Shown here in pieces: positions 14,170-16,536 of a stretch of 16,536 bases of DNA (the stretch's first letter is position 1; each line of letters opens with the position of its first letter). Both the position numbers and the translations under genes were made by a program. This stretch comes from an uncultured Eggerthellaceae bacterium (GTDB taxonomy: Bacteria > Actinomycetota > Coriobacteriia > Coriobacteriales > Eggerthellaceae), in assembly GCA_949450265.1 (NCBI GenBank), contig CASTMW010000020.1, positions 1 through 16,536 on the forward strand. The letters are read 5' to 3'. The notes beneath the pieces were generated by a model. The model ran no database searches and was not told where the DNA came from. It saw only the letters and a list, made by a program, of their open reading frames with translations.

Positions 14170-14175
14170 TACAAT
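14170..14175 (+). promoter_or_regulatory. Probable uvrA -10 element
   Basis: TACAAT is one base from TATAAT, in a locally AT-rich stretch. It would start transcription near 14182, about 32 nt before the uvrA ATG. No good -35 is found at 16-18 bp (that position lies within the LexA-like box), so the promoter may be weak or activator-assisted. Confidence 0.6.
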
Positions 14176-14178
14176 AGC

Positions 14179-14210
14179 GCTCGCAAAAAGACACGGAAGC
14201 GAAAGCGAGC
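14179..14210 (+). repeat. Inverted repeat in the uvrA leader
   Basis: GCTCGC (14179-14184) and GCGAGC (14205-14210) are exact inverted copies 20 nt apart. The second arm lies 3 nt before the uvrA ATG, over the only ribosome-binding-like bases, so a hairpin could limit translation. The first arm is at or just before the predicted transcription start, which weakens the RNA-hairpin reading. Confidence 0.4.
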
Positions 14211-14213
14211 AAG

Positions 14214-16536
14214 ATGCCACAGAGCGAAATAGTCATCAAGGGTGCACGCGAGCACAACCTGAAGGATATAGACCTGACCATCCCGCGCGATCAGCTGGTC
14301 GTCATCACGGGCCTGTCCGGTTCGGGCAAGTCCAGCCTGGCCTTCGACACCATGTATGCCGAAGGCCAGCGCCGCTATGTGGAAAGCCTTTCCAGCTATG
14401 CGCGCATGTTTCTCGGTCAGATGAGCAAGCCCGACCTTGATTCCATCGATGGGCTGTCCCCGGCGGTCTCCATCGACCAGAAGACCACGTCGAAGAACCC
14501 CCGGTCAACGGTGGGAACCACCACAGAGATATACGATTACCTGCGCTTGCTCTACGCGCGGGTGGGCATCCCGCATTGCCCCGAATGCGGCCGTGAGATC
14601 AAGCGACAGACCACCGATCAAGTGACCGACGAGATCCTTGGGCTCGGCAGCTCTGATGCGAAGGCCATGATCATGGCGCCCATCGTGTCCGGGCGCAAGG
14701 GCGAATTCACGAAGCTGTTCGCCGACCTTCAGAAGGAAGGCTTCACGCGCGTGCGCATCGACGGAGAAGTGGTGCGCCTGGAAGGCGAACCGCGCACGCT
14801 GAACAAGAAGATCAAGCACTTCATCGACGTGGTGGTCGATCGTGTCACCCTGAAGGAGCAAGCGCGCAGTCGCATCGCGCAAGCGGTGGAAACGGCTACG
14901 AAGCTGGCTGAGGGGCGCGTGCTGGTGCAGGTGCTCGCATCGGGTGCCGATGACGTGCGCGCAGCCGAGGTGTCCTCGGGCGCGAAGGGCGGCCTAGCGG
15001 AAGGGGAGCATCTCTTCTCGTTGGCGCTGGCATGCCCCGAGCACGGCTTCTCCATGGACGAGCTGCAACCGCGCGATTTCTCGTTCAACGCGCCGTACGG
15101 GTCGTGCCCGTCGTGCTTCGGCATCGGAAGCCGCGAAGAGGTCGACCCATCCCTGGTGGTGCCCGATCCGTCGCTCACGCTGAGCGAAGGTGCTGTTGCG
15201 CCCTTGAAGAATGGCAACTACTATCCGCAGATCCTGCGCGCGGTGGCCGAGCATATGGGCTCGGGTGACGATGTGCCCTGGGAGGACATGCCTCGCAAGG
15301 TGCAGAAGGCGCTGATGCAAGGGTTGGGGGATCAGAAGGTGCGCGTCGATTACGTGACGGTGGATGGGCGCAGCACCTATTGGTTCATCGAATGGGAGGG
15401 CATCCTGGAGGTCATCCGACGCCGGTATTCCGATGCTGATACGGATGCGAAGCGCGAGAAGCTGGCCGCCTATTTCGACACGGTTGCCTGCGAAGAATGC
15501 GGGGGCAAGCGCCTGAAGCCCGAGATCCTGGCGGTCACGGTGGGCGGCAAGTCTATCTTCGATGTCACTGACATGGCTGCGGTCGATTCGCTGGCCTTCT
15601 TCGAATCGCTCAGTTTCACGGGCCAAGAGCAGATGATCGCTGGCCCCATCGTGAAAGAGATCGTGGCGCGTCTACGCTTCCTGGTGGATGTGGGTCTGGA
15701 CTACCTTACCTTGGAGCGCGCCACGGCCACGCTCTCGGGCGGCGAAGCGCAGCGCATCCGCCTTGCCACCCAGATCGGTGCCGGACTGATGGGCGTGCTC
15801 TATATCCTGGACGAACCTTCCATCGGCCTTCATCAGCGCGATAACGAGCGCTTGATCGCCACGTTGGAACACCTGCGCGACCTGGGCAATTCCGTCATCG
15901 TGGTGGAGCATGACGAGGACACCATCCGCTCGGCCGATTTCGTGGTGGACATGGGACCGGGTGCGGGCGAGCATGGTGGGCAGGTCATCGCCTCCGGCAC
16001 GCCTGAGCAAGTGATGGCCACGCACGGTTCGCTCACAGCTGACTACCTTTCGGGGCGCAAGACCATCACGGTGCCTGCCAAGCGACGCCATCCGCGCCGA
16101 GGCAAGCTGAAGATGACGGGCGCCTCCGAGAACAACCTGCAAGATGTGACCTTGGAGGTTCCGCTGGGCACGCTCACCGTCATTACCGGCGTTTCCGGTT
16201 CGGGGAAGAGCTCCCTTATCACCGATACGCTGGCGCCTGCGCTCTCGAACCGTCTCAATCATGCACATCGTCGCTGCGGCGCGTACAAGAAGATCAGCGG
16301 GCTCGATAAGCTGGACAAGGTCATCAACATCGACCAGAGTCCCATCGGACGCACGCCGCGCTCGAATCCTGCCACCTACATCGGACTGTGGGATGATATC
16401 CGCGCTCTGTTCGCCTCTACGGCCGAAGCGAAGGCGCGCGGCTATTCTCCCGGACGTTTTTCCTTCAACGTGAGCGGAGGCCGCTGCGAAGCGTGCAAGG
16501 GTGACGGTCAGATCAAGATCGAGATGCACTTCCTGC
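14214..16536 (+). CDS. uvrA: Excinuclease ABC subunit UvrA (3' end outside window)
   Basis: Damage-sensing ABC ATPase of nucleotide excision repair that loads UvrB. The window holds 774 codons of an expected 940-960. Seen in order: Walker A GLSGSGKSSLAFDT (33-46), YARMFLGQM and PAVSIDQKTTSKNPRSTVGT of the N-terminal ATPase region, a CPECG pair near 123, the first zinc module CPEH (274-277) with CPSC (298-301), the signature LSGGEAQRIRLATQIG (507-522), Walker B LYILDEPSIGLHQRDN, the second Walker A GVSGSGKSS (659-667) and the first half of the second zinc finger, RCEAC with Cys758 and Cys761. The first zinc module has Cys-x2-His where E. coli has Cys-x2-Cys. The ATG at 14214 precedes the usual IVIKGAREHNLKDI opening by four residues and has only a weak Shine-Dalgarno. 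Transcription is probably LexA-controlled. Confidence 0.97.
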   Translation, partial: MPQSEIVIKGAREHNLKDIDLTIPRDQLVVITGLSGSGKSSLAFDTMYAEGQRRYVESLSSYARMFLGQMSKPDLDSIDGLSPAVSIDQKTTSKNPRSTVGTTTEIYDYLRLLYARVGIPHCPECGREIKRQTTDQVTDEILGLGSSDAKAMIMAPIVSGRKGEFTKLFADLQKEGFTRVRIDGEVVRLEGEPRTLNKKIKHFIDVVVDRVTLKEQARSRIAQAVETATKLAEGRVLVQVLASGADDVRAAEVSSGAKGGLAEGEHLFSLALACPEHGFSMDELQPRDFSFNAPYGSCPSCFGIGSREEVDPSLVVPDPSLTLSEGAVAPLKNGNYYPQILRAVAEHMGSGDDVPWEDMPRKVQKALMQGLGDQKVRVDYVTVDGRSTYWFIEWEGILEVIRRRYSDADTDAKREKLAAYFDTVACEECGGKRLKPEILAVTVGGKSIFDVTDMAAVDSLAFFESLSFTGQEQMIAGPIVKEIVARLRFLVDVGLDYLTLERATATLSGGEAQRIRLATQIGAGLMGVLYILDEPSIGLHQRDNERLIATLEHLRDLGNSVIVVEHDEDTIRSADFVVDMGPGAGEHGGQVIASGTPEQVMATHGSLTADYLSGRKTITVPAKRRHPRRGKLKMTGASENNLQDVTLEVPLGTLTVITGVSGSGKSSLITDTLAPALSNRLNHAHRRCGAYKKISGLDKLDKVINIDQSPIGRTPRSNPATYIGLWDDIRALFASTAEAKARGYSPGRFSFNVSGGRCEACKGDGQIKIEMHFL

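Larger units (their letters stand above)
14060..14213 (+). other. xerD-uvrA intergenic region
   Basis: 154 nt that end one transcription unit and start the next. In order it holds an inverted repeat with a nested GCCC/GGGC pair (14068-14105), a dyad GCTCT-GA-AGAGC (14103-14114), a dyad GCAAC-G-GTTGC (14117-14127), a LexA-like box (14145-14158), a -10 element (14170-14175) and an inverted repeat before the uvrA start (14179-14210). No T-run follows any stem, so no standard intrinsic terminator is present. No gene is seen. Confidence 0.7.

Noticed and set aside
1..16536. Mobile element, prophage, CRISPR array, tRNA/rRNA gene or defence island
   Set aside because: I saw no transposase, long terminal repeats, regularly spaced repeats or cloverleaf-like sequence. 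The only recombinase is a complete Xer protein in its usual core-gene neighbourhood.

Overview
This is a high-GC, gene-dense stretch of bacterial chromosome with every recognisable gene on the + strand. No mobile element, CRISPR array, rRNA or tRNA gene was seen. Actinobacterium-like base composition is combined with a gene set more typical of Firmicutes: a separate GlyRS beta chain, PPDK next to its regulatory kinase, and folate-dependent TrmFO. A LexA-type half-site pair of the Gram-positive CGAAC class is also present. My best inference is a member of the Coriobacteriia (Eggerthella/Slackia-like), with a high-GC Firmicute as the alternative. This is inferred from gene content and was not checked by any search.

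Layout. (1) 1-5117: 3' part of glyS, then a PPDK regulatory kinase/phosphotransferase, then ppdK. The stop of glyS touches the start of the regulator (TAG|ATG). (2) 5121-7331: mtnA, azlC and azlD, closely packed or overlapping, starting 3 nt after ppdK and probably cotranscribed with it. (3) 7344-7813: rplS as a self-contained unit with a strong sigma70-type promoter and an intrinsic terminator. (4) 7819-8610: rnhB, whose ATG lies 5 nt after the terminator T-run. (5) 8611-8871: a 261-nt gap carrying an 11-bp perfect tandem repeat and a dyad. (6) 8872-14059: yraN, comM, dprA, trmFO and xerD in tight succession, a DNA-processing/recombination cluster resembling the rnhB-dprA-(topA)-trmFO-xerC order of Firmicutes but without topA. 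(7) 14060-14213: a dyad-rich intergenic region with a candidate LexA box and a -10 element. (8) 14214-end: 5' four fifths of uvrA.

Functionally, the first block joins translation (GlyRS) to control of the pyruvate/PEP node: the regulator and both of its expected target residues in PPDK (Thr476, His478) are encoded side by side. The second block has a methylthioribose-1-phosphate isomerase with two apparent insertions, next to a branched-chain amino acid exporter pair. The third is a set of housekeeping and transformation-type DNA proteins (RNase HII, YraN, ComM, DprA, Xer) beside nucleotide excision repair (UvrA), which looks SOS-controlled.

Most of the window is ordinary core genome. The least expected signals are small: a 14-codon open frame with a strong Shine-Dalgarno that bridges dprA and trmFO through TAGTG and ATGA overlaps; the rnhB start pressed against a terminator; the tandem 11-mer before yraN; and the dyads plus LexA-like box before uvrA.
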